Shown: positions 1-8,858 of the stretch, piece by piece
Numbering within the stretch: position 1 is the stretch's first letter
Layout: every line of letters begins with the position of its first letter
Source: Nocardia anaemiae NBRC 100462
GTDB lineage: Bacteria; Actinomycetota; Actinomycetes; Mycobacteriales; Mycobacteriaceae
Assembly (NCBI RefSeq): GCF_001612725.1
Contig: NZ_BDAZ01000022.1
Location: forward strand, 1-64,000
Direction: 5' to 3'
DNA length: 64,000 bases
The notes under the pieces: generated by a model
Told to the model about the DNA's origin: nothing
The model's input: only the letters and a program-made list of their open reading frames with translations
Databases searched by the model: none
Program-made: the position numbers and the translations under genes

Positions 1-1278
1 ACCACCATCGAAATCCACCACGGCCGAGATGACCGGCGGACTGGGCGACACCGCCAAGTGATCGATGGTGTAGGTGACGATGACGCCGCGGACTTCGGAC
101 TGCGGTCGCGGCACCTGCGAGTCCACCCCGTGACAGCAGATGCAGACCCGATCTGCCGGGATGTTGACGACACCGCACTTCGAGCACTCGCCGACGATCA
201 ATCCAAATTTGTACGCCGCATCGCGGAAACTGGGAGGCGCCGCCGGGGGTTGCGGGTCCGGCCGCCGCGGCGGTTCCCGATGCAAGTGCCCACGCCAGCT
301 CAAATACGTCGGATAGGAAACCGAGCGACCGCCATCACGTAACCGAGCAATCGGCACACTATTTCGGTGGTTCACGATCGCCTCGGTGGTCCGGGCAACG
401 ATCCCGACCGCGCCATCACCAATCACGACCACGGCGATGACCTCACCGGGCTCCGCGTGATCGAAGACCTCAGCGAGTCCGCACCCGATCTGCGCGACTC
501 CGGCGCTCCCGGCGGTACCGGCCGCCGTGGCATACCGCGCAGCGTGACGATCCACGCCGCACCCGGCCACGACGCCACGCACCGCACGATCGTGCATGCC
601 GACGACCACCAGATGATCGACATCGCCCGTCGTGAGACCAGCCGTGGAGAGCGCATCGGTCAGTACGTCACGTCCCGCCCCGACGAGGGGGCCTTCGGCG
701 AATCGCTCCTCCCATACATGGGCGGAAACGTCGCCCGGCACTCGCCAACGATCGAACACCTCGAGCGTGCGACTCGCCGTACCGAGAAATTTGGCGATCA
801 CCGGCAGTTCGTCCGACCCGGGGCCGACAAGTAACGCCGAAGCACCGTCCGCTCCCAACTTCTCGTCCGCACTGCCCGGAAGCCCGGAACGCGTATCCGA
901 AAAGATGGTGAGAACCGCCCCGTCGCCGCGATGGCGAGCTGCGGTGACGAGTGCACCCGCAGCCGCCCGCATGGAGCCAAGATAGTCCAAAGCCAAAGCG
1001 GTGGAAGGTAATTGAAGAGCAGCGTGGACGACGGCCGCATTCGCGCGTTCGAGGTACGCCGGAACCGACGTCGCCAGCAATACCTGCTCGATCCCCGTGC
1101 GATCATGCCCGCTCAGTGCGTCACGCGCCGCCTCAACCGCCATCGAGGTGGTGTCCTCGTCGTAACCCGCGACGGTTCGACTCCCTGGCCCGCCGGCTCC
1201 GCCGAGCGCCTGCCCGATTTCCGACAGCTGCAGCCGGTGACGCGGCACATGGCTGCCATAACTGAGTATTCCGTGCAT
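1..1278 (-). CDS. Condensing enzyme (HMG-CoA synthase/KAS III-like) fused to DUF35 OB-fold domain, partial
   Basis: The open frame runs from an ATG at 1278 (GAGGAG just upstream) off the left edge, so 426 codons are visible and the C-terminus is missing. Residues 1 to about 300 read as a thiolase-fold condensing domain of the HMG-CoA synthase/KAS III type (N-terminal MHGILSYGSHVPRHRL). From about residue 350 comes a DUF35 zinc ribbon, C365-x2-C368-x10-C379-x2-C382, then the start of an OB fold. The place where the nucleophilic Cys is expected reads LGSMRA with Met103, so classical Claisen chemistry is doubtful. In archaea a DUF35 protein bridges thiolase and HMG-CoA synthase; here the DUF35 part is fused and a thiolase gene starts 135 bp away on the other strand. 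The assignment to family is fairly firm; the reaction is unknown. Confidence 0.8.
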   Translation of the reverse strand, partial: MHGILSYGSHVPRHRLQLSEIGQALGGAGGPGSRTVAGYDEDTTSMAVEAARDALSGHDRTGIEQVLLATSVPAYLERANAAVVHAALQLPSTALALDYLGSMRAAAGALVTAARHRGDGAVLTIFSDTRSGLPGSADEKLGADGASALLVGPGSDELPVIAKFLGTASRTLEVFDRWRVPGDVSAHVWEERFAEGPLVGAGRDVLTDALSTAGLTTGDVDHLVVVGMHDRAVRGVVAGCGVDRHAARYATAAGTAGSAGVAQIGCGLAEVFDHAEPGEVIAVVVIGDGAVGIVARTTEAIVNHRNSVPIARLRDGGRSVSYPTYLSWRGHLHREPPRRPDPQPPAAPPSFRDAAYKFGLIVGECSKCGVVNIPADRVCICCHGVDSQVPRPQSEVRGVIVTYTIDHLAVSPSPPVISAVVDFDGG

Positions 1279-1311
1279 GAGACTCCTCGTCGCCGACCAA
1301 CGGCGTTAAAA

Positions 1312-1328
1312 CAGTATACGCAATTATA
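1312..1328. promoter_or_regulatory. AT-rich GTATAC motif in divergent promoter
   Basis: CAGTATACGCAATTATA lies between the condensing-enzyme gene and the thiolase gene. It is one of several related sites (half-site GTATAC/GGATAC) in front of genes in the first 18 kb. It could be a -10 element or the operator of a local GntR regulator; the sequence cannot decide. Confidence 0.35.
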
Positions 1329-1413
1329 TGCATAATAGCCGCCGTCTGACTCTACGCAGTCAGTTTCAATCGACGCGAGGCGGTATGTACACGAGAAGAG
1401 TATCATCATCCCT

Positions 1414-2607
1414 ATGACCGCACGAAGCATCAAAGATGCCGCCGCCATTGTCGGGATGGGCTTGACGCAGTTCGGCGAGCTGTGGGATCGCAGCGCCGAC
1501 GATCTGATCGTGGAAGCAGCCCTCGCCGCATGCGAGGACGCCGGCATCGAACTGTCCGACGTGGACGCGTTCTGGCTCGGCACCCGCGCGACCGGCATGA
1601 GCGGCCTCGCGTTGAGCCGACCGTTGAAACTGTCCGGGAAGCCGGTGACCCGCGTGGAGAACTTCTGCGCCACGGGTTCGGAAGCGTTCCGCAATGCCAG
1701 CTACGCGGTGACCTCCGGGGCTTACGACGTGGTCATGGCATTGGGTGTCGAGAAGATGAAGGACGCCGGTACCTCCGGACTCGTTCCAGTTCCGATCCCG
1801 CATGACGGCACAGCCGCCGAGCTGACCGGCCCCGCCTACTTCAGCCTGCTGGTACCGGCGTACGCCGAGAAATACGGTGTGTCCCAGGAGGATTTGCGCA
1901 CTGCGCTCACATCGATCGCGTGCAAGAACCACTACAACGGTGCCCGCAACCCGAAGGCGCAGTTCCGTAAGGAAGTCTCCCCCGAGACCGTCGCGAAGGC
2001 ACCGCCGGTCGCGGGCGCGCTCGGAGTCTTCGACTGTTCCGGGATCAGCGACGGTGCCGCGGCCGCGATCCTGATGCGCGGAGACGACGCCGCCGCCCAT
2101 CGCACGGACCCGTTGTACGTCAAGGGCCTCGCGCTCATCGCGGGCGACGGTTCCGGCCAGCGTGACACCGAATACGACTTCACCACCTTTCCCGAGGTGG
2201 TGAGCGCAGCTCGCGAGGCATACCGTCAGGCGGGAGTCACCGATCCTCGCTCCGAGATCGCCATGGCCGAAGTGCACGATTGCTTCACGCCGACCGAGAT
2301 GGTGCTGATGGAAGACCTCGGATTCTCTGAGCGCGGATCAGCCTGGAGCGATGTGCTGAAAGGCGCCTTTGACCTCCACGGCGACCTCCCCGTCAATCCC
2401 GATGGCGGGCTCAAGAGTTTCGGCCACCCGGTCGGCGCATCCGGATTGCGCATGCTCTACGAATGCTGGCTGCAGTTGCGGGGACAAGCACCCGCCGAAC
2501 GGCAAATCGATCTTCACGGCCGGAGCCTGGGACTGACACACAACCTCGGAGGCCCGCCCGGAGACTGCGTCTCGTTCGTCTCCGTCGTCGGCACGGAGAA
2601 GGGCTGA
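1414..2607 (+). CDS. Thiolase family protein (SCP-x/lipid-transfer type)
   Basis: 397 residues, the usual size for SCP-x-type thiolases without the sterol carrier domain. The N-terminal half carries the nucleophile in ENFCATGSEA (Cys85). The C-terminal half has HDCFTPTEMVLMEDLG, a PVNPDGGLKSFGHPVGASG motif with the catalytic His, and THNLGG near the end. Such enzymes split or form a carbon-carbon bond on a CoA thioester in side-chain or ring degradation. It is divergent from the DUF35 fusion gene, and in steroid catabolism thiolase-like aldolases work with DUF35 partners, so the two products may form a complex (inference). The ATG at 1414 has only a weak GAGAAGAG about 11 bases upstream. Confidence 0.85.
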   Translation: MTARSIKDAAAIVGMGLTQFGELWDRSADDLIVEAALAACEDAGIELSDVDAFWLGTRATGMSGLALSRPLKLSGKPVTRVENFCATGSEAFRNASYAVTSGAYDVVMALGVEKMKDAGTSGLVPVPIPHDGTAAELTGPAYFSLLVPAYAEKYGVSQEDLRTALTSIACKNHYNGARNPKAQFRKEVSPETVAKAPPVAGALGVFDCSGISDGAAAAILMRGDDAAAHRTDPLYVKGLALIAGDGSGQRDTEYDFTTFPEVVSAAREAYRQAGVTDPRSEIAMAEVHDCFTPTEMVLMEDLGFSERGSAWSDVLKGAFDLHGDLPVNPDGGLKSFGHPVGASGLRMLYECWLQLRGQAPAERQIDLHGRSLGLTHNLGGPPGDCVSFVSVVGTEKG

Positions 2608-2699
2608 CCCGGCTCGCGAGAGCCTCGCGCCGCGGGCGCGTTCATTCAGAGGTCGGGCCGTGCCCAGCAGCATGCGGCAGCGCTTCCGAAATCAGCACA

Positions 2700-2715
2700 C
2701 CGATATCGGATACTG
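2700..2715 (+). promoter_or_regulatory. Palindrome and candidate -10 of the GntR gene
   Basis: CCGATATCGG (2700-2709) is a perfect 10-bp palindrome directly followed by ACTGTG, so GATACT overlaps it as a possible -10 about 41 bases before the regulator start. The position suits autoregulation. Confidence 0.4.
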
Positions 2716-2755
2716 TGTTTTCGCAATGCTCGGTCGCCTTCCCGAGAGGACACCC

Positions 2756-3562
2756 ATGTCGACTGCCGACGCTGCGGGCTTCGACCAGGCCGACGCCTCG
2801 CCACAGCCTGAGGGAAAATCCCGCAAACTCGGCGGGATCGTCGCTGAGCGGATCGAGAACTCAATTATGCAGATGGGCTGGCCTATAGGCCGAGTCATCG
2901 GCTCGGAGGCGGAGCTGCTCGAGCAGCACCACGTCTCCCGCGCGGTGTTGCGAGAGGCTATCCGGCTCTTGGAAGACCACGGCACCGCCATGATGCGTCG
3001 CGGCCCCGGCGGCGGACTGGTCGTAACCAAGCCGGATGCGCGGGCAGTCATACGCTCCGCCGCTGTCTACCTCGACTCCGAGGCAATCACCCCGGACAAA
3101 CTCTCGGCGGCGCGGATAGCCATCGAACTGATCGCGGTGCAACTCGCCGCCGAAGCCATCGATGAAGAGGGAATCCAGGAACTCAGGGCGGTTCTCGAAC
3201 ACGAGAAGACCGCGATTGCTACAGGTGGCCGTGCGGGGGCGACCCGCGACGTCCATTCGACCCTGGCAAAGCTGAGTGGCAATCCGGCAATTCAGCTCTT
3301 CACCGAGACGCTCGCGCAGCTCGAGCTCGACATCTTGCGCACGAGTGCGGCGTCCGGTGACCAAATCACCAGGTTTCGGCAGGACTTCCTCAAGGACCAT
3401 ATCGCCATCGTGGATGCGGTCATCGCCGGAGATGCCGGGATCGCCCGGTACCGGATGCAACAACATCTGCTGCGGGTCGGCGAGGATATTCACCCGCGTG
3501 GGTCGGTGCAGGGAAAGTCGCACCCCGATTCGGATACCGACCTCGCCTCGACCACCCAGTAG
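2756..3562 (+). CDS. GntR-family regulator, FadR subfamily
   Basis: 268 residues from ATG 2756, chosen because GAGAGGA sits just upstream; an in-frame ATG at 2660 would add 32 residues that do not look like the family. The winged helix-turn-helix is at about residues 25-90 (IGSEAELLEQHHVSRAVLRE, then the wing RRGPGGGLVV). An all-helical FCD-type ligand domain follows. It sits 148 bp after the thiolase on the same strand, with its own possible promoter between them. A paralogue with the same wing sequence is at 11156-11935. FadR-type regulators generally respond to acyl-CoA or related acids, so control of this catabolic block is likely but the ligand is unknown. Confidence 0.85.
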   Translation: MSTADAAGFDQADASPQPEGKSRKLGGIVAERIENSIMQMGWPIGRVIGSEAELLEQHHVSRAVLREAIRLLEDHGTAMMRRGPGGGLVVTKPDARAVIRSAAVYLDSEAITPDKLSAARIAIELIAVQLAAEAIDEEGIQELRAVLEHEKTAIATGGRAGATRDVHSTLAKLSGNPAIQLFTETLAQLELDILRTSAASGDQITRFRQDFLKDHIAIVDAVIAGDAGIARYRMQQHLLRVGEDIHPRGSVQGKSHPDSDTDLASTTQ

Positions 3563-4008
3563 CACGGCACCCTACCTGCCCGCGCCCCATCGCCGCGGTT
3601 GTGCGGGCCTCATCGCTGCCGCGCCCTGACACGGCTCGACATTCCGACGGGCACGACCGGCCCCGGCCACCATTCCCGTGCGCCAACCGAAGGCACCATC
3701 GAGATGTCGGGTCGGAGTCGGCTGAATTCTAATCTGCGCACCCGCGCCCATTCCGGCGACACCTGTTGCCGTTGACTGCATTTCGTTTACGCCCGACGGA
3801 CACGAGACCTCTCCCACTCCGCAGGACCTACATGCTGAGACGACGTGAGACAACTGCCGACGTGGTCGCAGGCCATCCGTCCGAGCCAGGCAAATCAGTG
3901 ACCCTATATATCCAATCACGACGCCATCATCGGGATTCCTTGACGATGAAGGAGCTATATTAGGATACTTATCCTATACTGTGGTGAACCACATCACAGG
4001 AGTGCGGT
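3563..4008. other. Intergenic region with promoter elements
   Basis: About 445 bp with no convincing gene: open frames here lack ribosome sites and family resemblance. The last 60 bases hold the inverted repeats described separately and probably the promoter for the 4.0-8.8 kb plus-strand operon. Confidence 0.5.
3961..3992. promoter_or_regulatory. Two adjacent inverted repeats and candidate -10
   Basis: TAGGATA-CT-TATCCTA (3961-3976) is a perfect 7-bp inverted repeat and belongs to the GGATAC/GTATCC site family. It runs into TATACT, a good -10, and then GTGGT-GA-ACCAC (3981-3992), a second perfect repeat. The following GTGAACCACATCAC recurs, with one change, before the P450 gene at 27756. 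Confidence 0.5.
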
Positions 4009-4140
4009 ATGCCGATCACCCAGCACGCCCGAAGCACCGAGGTCGATCTCGTTCAACAAGTCCCCTTCGATGCCGAGTCGAGCTCCCACACCATCGGAGG
4101 TCCTACGTTCCGTAGTCCGTCGACAATTCCCGTCGAATGA
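4009..4140 (+). CDS. Small ORF, possible leader peptide
   Basis: 43 codons from an ATG with AGGAG (3998-4002) at ideal spacing, ending 48 bp before the SMP-30-like gene. The product (MPITQHARSTEVDLVQQVPF and 23 more residues) has no motif I recognise, no membrane segment and no cysteine. A strong ribosome site, position right after a likely promoter and correct orientation favour a real short gene or leader peptide. No homology is known to me. Confidence 0.4.
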   Translation: MPITQHARSTEVDLVQQVPFDAESSSHTIGGPTFRSPSTIPVE

Positions 4141-4188
4141 GACAAAAGCCCCTGCTCGACACCGATACGAAGATGAAAGGAGGCCGCC

Positions 4189-5298
4189 GTGACCGAATTC
4201 AGCAGTTTTTCCGCGCGCGAGACCAAGATTCTCGGCCGGGTCACCGGCGCAACGAACCCGGAAAGCGCCGAGCTTCTCGACGATGGCAAGACCCTGGTTT
4301 TCGGCAACTGCGCCATGGTGGTGGGCAATCCACACCATCGCGAAGGTAAGAGCCTGGTGTACCTGAAGGACCAGGCGTTCATCACACAGGCGCGGATCGA
4401 CGACAGTGGTGAGGTGACGGTCACCAATCGACATCTGGTCGACGGCCTGACCGCCACGCTGGGCACCGAGATCCACCGCCTCGGCACCGACGTGTGGCCT
4501 GCGGGGACAGGCCTGACAGCTTGCGGCGGAAAACCTTTGGCGGTCGACGTCAATGCGCCACTCGGCACCGACGCGGAGGCTCGCCAGCAAATCTTCGCCT
4601 TCGATCCTCTCACCGGGGAACCACGCGGCCGGATCGCGCTGTGGGCGGACTCCCCAATCGCGAAGGCTGTAGGGCACCCGGTCGAGATGCCCAATGGCGT
4701 CGCGGTGGCACCCATCGGCGATATATACATCGCGGACAATCCGAACACCAACCCCTCCAGCGCACTGCCACCCCCGTCACCGTCAGCGGTTTACCGTATC
4801 CCCTACGGGAGCATCGACGGACTACTCGAGGACAGCGCCGAGGCGGCCGCGGCCGTACGGGCAGTCGAATGGGACGGTTGGTTCAACGGTGTCGCGGCGT
4901 CTCCGATCGATGGCAGCGCCTGGGTGGTCACCTCCTCGTATCACGATCCATTGAACGGTGCCGTAATCCGCCTGGACGCAGAAGATTTCGCCGCGGGACG
5001 GCTGCCGGACCCATTCGTCAAAGACCTGGGAATCTGCGATGGGGTCGCAGTCAGCAAGCGCGGCACAGTCTTCGCGACCAACCCGGTCGCAAAGGAGATC
5101 TTCGTCTTTCCAGCCGACGGTTCTCGCCAACGGCTGACGCTCGAGGGCGAACTGCTGCCGACCGCCAACCCAGCCGATGTGAACGTCATCTACCCGGCGT
5201 TCCTCGGGGGCGAACCGGCGCTCACCGTCGGCGACATCGCCGTCGGCTCGGCTCCCGAGACTGCTCAGGTCCTCATCCTCGATATCACCGGACTGTAA
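4189..5298 (+). CDS. SMP-30/gluconolactonase-like beta-propeller protein
   Basis: 369 residues from GTG 4189, preceded by AAAGGAGG. The chain shows repeated blade-like segments such as PNGVAVAPIGDIYIADNPNT, WDGWFNGVAASPIDGSAW and LGICDGVAVSKRGTVFATNP, typical of SMP-30/NHL six-bladed propellers that bind a metal and hydrolyse lactones or esters. No signal peptide is visible, so it is cytoplasmic. It precedes a Baeyer-Villiger-type monooxygenase and an ALDH; a lactonase would open the lactone that such an oxygenase makes from a cyclic ketone. That role is inference; the fold assignment is moderately firm. Confidence 0.65.
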   Translation: MTEFSSFSARETKILGRVTGATNPESAELLDDGKTLVFGNCAMVVGNPHHREGKSLVYLKDQAFITQARIDDSGEVTVTNRHLVDGLTATLGTEIHRLGTDVWPAGTGLTACGGKPLAVDVNAPLGTDAEARQQIFAFDPLTGEPRGRIALWADSPIAKAVGHPVEMPNGVAVAPIGDIYIADNPNTNPSSALPPPSPSAVYRIPYGSIDGLLEDSAEAAAAVRAVEWDGWFNGVAASPIDGSAWVVTSSYHDPLNGAVIRLDAEDFAAGRLPDPFVKDLGICDGVAVSKRGTVFATNPVAKEIFVFPADGSRQRLTLEGELLPTANPADVNVIYPAFLGGEPALTVGDIAVGSAPETAQVLILDITGL

Positions 5299-5322
5299 TC
5301 CTCGCGGTCACTCGACGTTCCG

Positions 5323-5357
5323 TGCCGGCGGAGGCTGTGCGAGAGCCTCCGCCGGCA
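5323..5357 (+). terminator. Hairpin after the SMP-30-like gene
   Basis: TGCCGGCGGAGGCT and its exact complement AGCCTCCGCCGGCA are separated by 7 bases, 25 bp after the stop codon. There is no U-tract, which is common for actinobacterial terminators. Confidence 0.6.
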
Positions 5358-5568
5358 TCGTCCCGCGCCACATGACACACGATGCGAGCGAACATCGCGA
5401 CACATGAACCGTGATCTCCGACACAGGAATCGCGATAACAGCTCAAGCGAAAGAGACCGCCTGGAGCTCGAGCAATGAGAATGCCGCGGGTTCAGCCTCG
5501 GGTTACCGCCTCGCTGCCCCATTCCCGAATCTGTGCAGGCTGCCGTCCGGCAGCGATTGGAGATCCAC

Positions 5569-7281
5569 GTGAAAACTCAGAATCAGGAGCGCCACGACGC
5601 CATCGTCATCGGAGCCGGATTCGGTGGAATGTACGCACTTCATCGGCTTCGAGATGGTCTTGGCATGGACGTCGTCGCGATCGAGCGGGGCAGCGATGTC
5701 GGCGGCACCTGGTACTGGAACAGATATCCGGGCGCGCGATGCGATGCCGAGTCGATCTTCTATTCGTATTCCTTCGATCCGCAATTGCAGGCCGATTGGC
5801 GATGGTCCGAGAAATACGCCACCCAGCCCGAGATCCTCTCCTACGCCGGACATGTCGCCGACCGCTACGGTCTGCGACGCAACATCCGCTTCGACACAGA
5901 AGTCACTGCGGCTCATTTCGACGAAGCGACGAACGAATGGCTCGTCCAGACGTCCTCAGGAGATTTTCGGGCACGTTTCCTGATCACCGCCCTCGGCTGT
6001 CTCTCAGCATCACGTATTCCCTCTATCGAAGGGATCGACGACTTCACCGGGCAGATCCACCACACCGGTCGCTGGCCGCACGAGGGCGTGGACTTCAGAG
6101 GCAAACGTGTGGCGATGATCGGCACCGGATCATCGGGAATTCAACTCCTGCCGGCGATCGCGGCCGACTGCGCACATGTCACAGTCTTTCAACGCACTCC
6201 GAGTTACAGTGTGCCAGCACGCAACCGCACACTGGGCCCCAATGAATTCACGCGTATTCGCGCTGTATACCCCCACCTTCGAGCGGACGCCCGGAAGTCG
6301 GCAGGCGGGCAGGTCACCGCGCCGCCGATAGGCAGTGCACTGTCCGGTGACACCGATATTCTCGGAGAACTCGACCAGCGCTGGGCAGAAGGAGGCGCCA
6401 GTTTCCTCGGCGCTTTCACCGATACTCTGGTCGACGAACGGGCCAACAAGATCAGCGCCGACTACGTCCGAGAGCGCATCAAGGAAACCGTGGCGGATCC
6501 GACGACCGCAGAGCTGTTGTGCCCCAAGGAGTATCCGATCGGAACCAAACGGATCTGCGTCGACACCGACTACTACGCCACCTACAACCGCGACCACGTC
6601 GATCTCGTCGACGTGTCAACGACCCCCATCGAACGGATCACCGCTGAAGGCCCGACAGTGGACGGCACGGTATATCCAGTCGACGCCATCATATTCGCGA
6701 CCGGTTTCGACGCCATGACCGGGGCGTTCGAGGCCGTCGACATGCGCGGGCGCGGGGGCATGACTCTGCGCGACGCATGGGCGGCCGGACCTCGCACCTA
6801 CCTCGGCCTCGCCGTGCACGGATTTCCGAACATGTTCACAATCACCGGCCCTGGAAGCCCTTCGGTCCTGTCGAACGTGATCGTCTCCATCGAACAGCAC
6901 GTGGAGTGGATCGCCGACTACCTCACTCATCTCGCCAAGTTCGGAATCACCAGAACCGAGGCCGACCAGGATGCTCAGGACAACTGGGTCGACGAGGTCA
7001 ACAAAGTCGCGGACGCGACGCTGTACACGAAGGGGCGCTCGTGGTACCTGGGCGCCAATGTGCCCGGCAAGCCACGCGTCTTCATGCCCTACGCCGGCGG
7101 CGTCGGCGCCTATCGGCAGCGGTGCGACGACGTCGCTGCGAAAGGCTACCCCGGCTTCACGCATGGCACAGCGCCTGATGGGCGGCCTGCAACCACGAAC
7201 ACGGCGAAAGACTCACCTCGGCCGATCGCACAGTCTTACCGCATGACCACGAACAACACCCGCCAGAGGAGCTCGCAATGA
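5569..7281 (+). CDS. Baeyer-Villiger-type flavin monooxygenase
   Basis: 570 residues from GTG 5569 with GGAG upstream; a GTG 36 bp earlier lacks a ribosome site. It shows an FAD Rossmann motif GAGFGGM near the N-terminus, then GGTWYWNRYPGARCDAES, the Baeyer-Villiger fingerprint FTGQIHHTGRWP (F-x-G-x3-H-x3-W-P), and an NADPH-binding GTGSSGIQ. Length and motifs match cyclohexanone/phenylacetone monooxygenase-type enzymes, which insert oxygen next to a ketone using NADPH and O2 to give an ester or lactone. The stop overlaps the ALDH start (ATGA), so the two are co-translated. Substrate unknown; a cyclic or methyl ketone from the hydrophobic growth substrate is a reasonable guess. Confidence 0.9.
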   Translation: MKTQNQERHDAIVIGAGFGGMYALHRLRDGLGMDVVAIERGSDVGGTWYWNRYPGARCDAESIFYSYSFDPQLQADWRWSEKYATQPEILSYAGHVADRYGLRRNIRFDTEVTAAHFDEATNEWLVQTSSGDFRARFLITALGCLSASRIPSIEGIDDFTGQIHHTGRWPHEGVDFRGKRVAMIGTGSSGIQLLPAIAADCAHVTVFQRTPSYSVPARNRTLGPNEFTRIRAVYPHLRADARKSAGGQVTAPPIGSALSGDTDILGELDQRWAEGGASFLGAFTDTLVDERANKISADYVRERIKETVADPTTAELLCPKEYPIGTKRICVDTDYYATYNRDHVDLVDVSTTPIERITAEGPTVDGTVYPVDAIIFATGFDAMTGAFEAVDMRGRGGMTLRDAWAAGPRTYLGLAVHGFPNMFTITGPGSPSVLSNVIVSIEQHVEWIADYLTHLAKFGITRTEADQDAQDNWVDEVNKVADATLYTKGRSWYLGANVPGKPRVFMPYAGGVGAYRQRCDDVAAKGYPGFTHGTAPDGRPATTNTAKDSPRPIAQSYRMTTNNTRQRSSQ

Positions 7282-8756
7282 CCACTCGACCCGATGTTGC
7301 GCCGTCCGTGACCGAACACAACGACGCATTCATCGCGGGGCGCTGGACGCCCGCCACCGGGGAGGCAGTGCTGAGTGTCGTGAACCCTGCCACCGAACAG
7401 GTCATTGCCACTGTCCGGGAGGCATCGTCGGCCGATGTTCGCGCTGCGGTCGATGCTGCCCGCGCCGCTTTCGACGACGGGCCTTGGGCGCAGACAACAC
7501 CGGATGATCGCGCTGCGGTCCTCGCTGCGATCGCCGATGCGCTCGACAAGCGCGCCGAGCAGGTCACCGCGCTGCAGACAGCAGAGGTCGGTGCTCCGAC
7601 CGCTTTCAGTCAGGCCAGTCACGGCCGCGCCGTGGGCTGTCTTCGCTACTACGCCCAGCAAGCGCGAGAGTTCCCATTCAGGACGGACCGCCCGCGCGCG
7701 GACGGGAAGATCACTCGAATCCTTCAACAGCCGGTGGGCGTGGTTGCCGCCATCGCACCATGGAACGGTCCACTGGCAGTCGCTTGCCTCAAGATGGGTC
7801 CCGCTCTCGCCGCAGGATGTACGGTCGTACTGAAACCCGCGCCCGAAACACCGCTCACAGCAATGGTTCTCGCCGACATCATCGCGGAGCTGGTCGACGC
7901 TGGACAGATGCCGGCCGGGGTGGTCAACGTGATCAACGGCGGCCGCGAGATCGGGGCCGAACTCGTCGCCAACCCCGGAGTGGACAAGATCAGTTTCACC
8001 GGCAGCACCGCGGCGGGCAGCCGGATCATGGCCTCGGTTGCCGACCGGATCGGCCGGGTGACACTGGAACTCGGCGGCAAATCGGCGGCCATCATCCTCG
8101 ACGACGCGGATCTGGACCAGGTGCTGCCCAGCCTCATCCCCGGTAGCTGCGGCAATACCGGGCAGATGTGTTTCGCGTTGACCCGCGTGTTGGTCTCCGA
8201 ACGTCGCCACGACGAAATCGTCGCCGCGATCGCCGACGGGATGGAAAAACTCGCTGTGGGCGACCCCACCGCGCCCGGGACGTTCATGGGGCCGCTGGCC
8301 ATGCAGCGGCAGCGCGAGCGGGTCGAAGAGTACTTCGAGCTCGCCCGCACCGAAGGTGCGAGAGTGGTCACCGGCGGCAAGCGCCCCGCCGGGTTGGACG
8401 TCGGCTACTACATCGAGCCGACTTTGCTCACCGACGTCGGCAGCGACAGCCGAATCGCCCAGGAAGAGATCTTCGGACCGGTTGTCTCAGTGATCACCTA
8501 CCGCGACATCGACGACGCCGTTCGCATCGCGAACAACTCCGATTACGGACTGTCCGGCGCGATCTACACCGCCGACATCGAGTCCGGATACACTATCGCG
8601 CAACGCATTCGGACGGGGACGATATCGGTCAACGGATCCGTATTCGATACCACGGTCCCATTCGGCGGCTTCAAGAAGTCCGGCATCGGCCGGGAGGGCG
8701 GACCGGAGGGCATGCATCCCTTCCTCGAAACCAAATCCGTGCACATGCCGAACTGA
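7278..8756 (+). CDS. NAD(P)-dependent aldehyde dehydrogenase
   Basis: 492 residues, normal for the superfamily. It has the IAPWNGPLAVACLKMGPALA region, FTGSTAAG for cofactor binding, general base Glu in LELGGKSAA, nucleophile Cys298 in NTGQMCFALTR and the C-terminal PFGGFKKSGIGREGG. It oxidises an aldehyde to an acid in the cytoplasm. GAGGAG precedes the ATG, which overlaps the monooxygenase stop by 4 bases, so it probably oxidises an aldehyde released after Baeyer-Villiger cleavage and hydrolysis. It is one of six ALDHs in the window. Confidence 0.92.
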   Translation: MTTRPDVAPSVTEHNDAFIAGRWTPATGEAVLSVVNPATEQVIATVREASSADVRAAVDAARAAFDDGPWAQTTPDDRAAVLAAIADALDKRAEQVTALQTAEVGAPTAFSQASHGRAVGCLRYYAQQAREFPFRTDRPRADGKITRILQQPVGVVAAIAPWNGPLAVACLKMGPALAAGCTVVLKPAPETPLTAMVLADIIAELVDAGQMPAGVVNVINGGREIGAELVANPGVDKISFTGSTAAGSRIMASVADRIGRVTLELGGKSAAIILDDADLDQVLPSLIPGSCGNTGQMCFALTRVLVSERRHDEIVAAIADGMEKLAVGDPTAPGTFMGPLAMQRQRERVEEYFELARTEGARVVTGGKRPAGLDVGYYIEPTLLTDVGSDSRIAQEEIFGPVVSVITYRDIDDAVRIANNSDYGLSGAIYTADIESGYTIAQRIRTGTISVNGSVFDTTVPFGGFKKSGIGREGGPEGMHPFLETKSVHMPN

Positions 8757-8768
8757 CTCAATGCCCGG

Positions 8769-8801
8769 CGGGCCCGGACACCTCGATGGTGCCCGGGCCC
8801 G
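8769..8801. terminator. Bidirectional hairpin between convergent genes
   Basis: GGGCCCGG-A-CAC pairs with GTG-C-CCGGGCCC around a short loop, midway between the ALDH stop (8756) and the stop of the convergent GMC gene (8859). Confidence 0.65.
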
Positions 8802-8858
8802 TCGCTCTCGGTTCTTCGCTTCCCGCCAATCGCGTCACGGTGTCGGGGACGGACGCGC

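Noticed and set aside
1366..2277. Long minus-strand frame opposite the thiolase gene
   Set aside because: It lies entirely antisense to a convincing thiolase, has no ribosome site and has a composition typical of the reverse frame of GC-rich genes.
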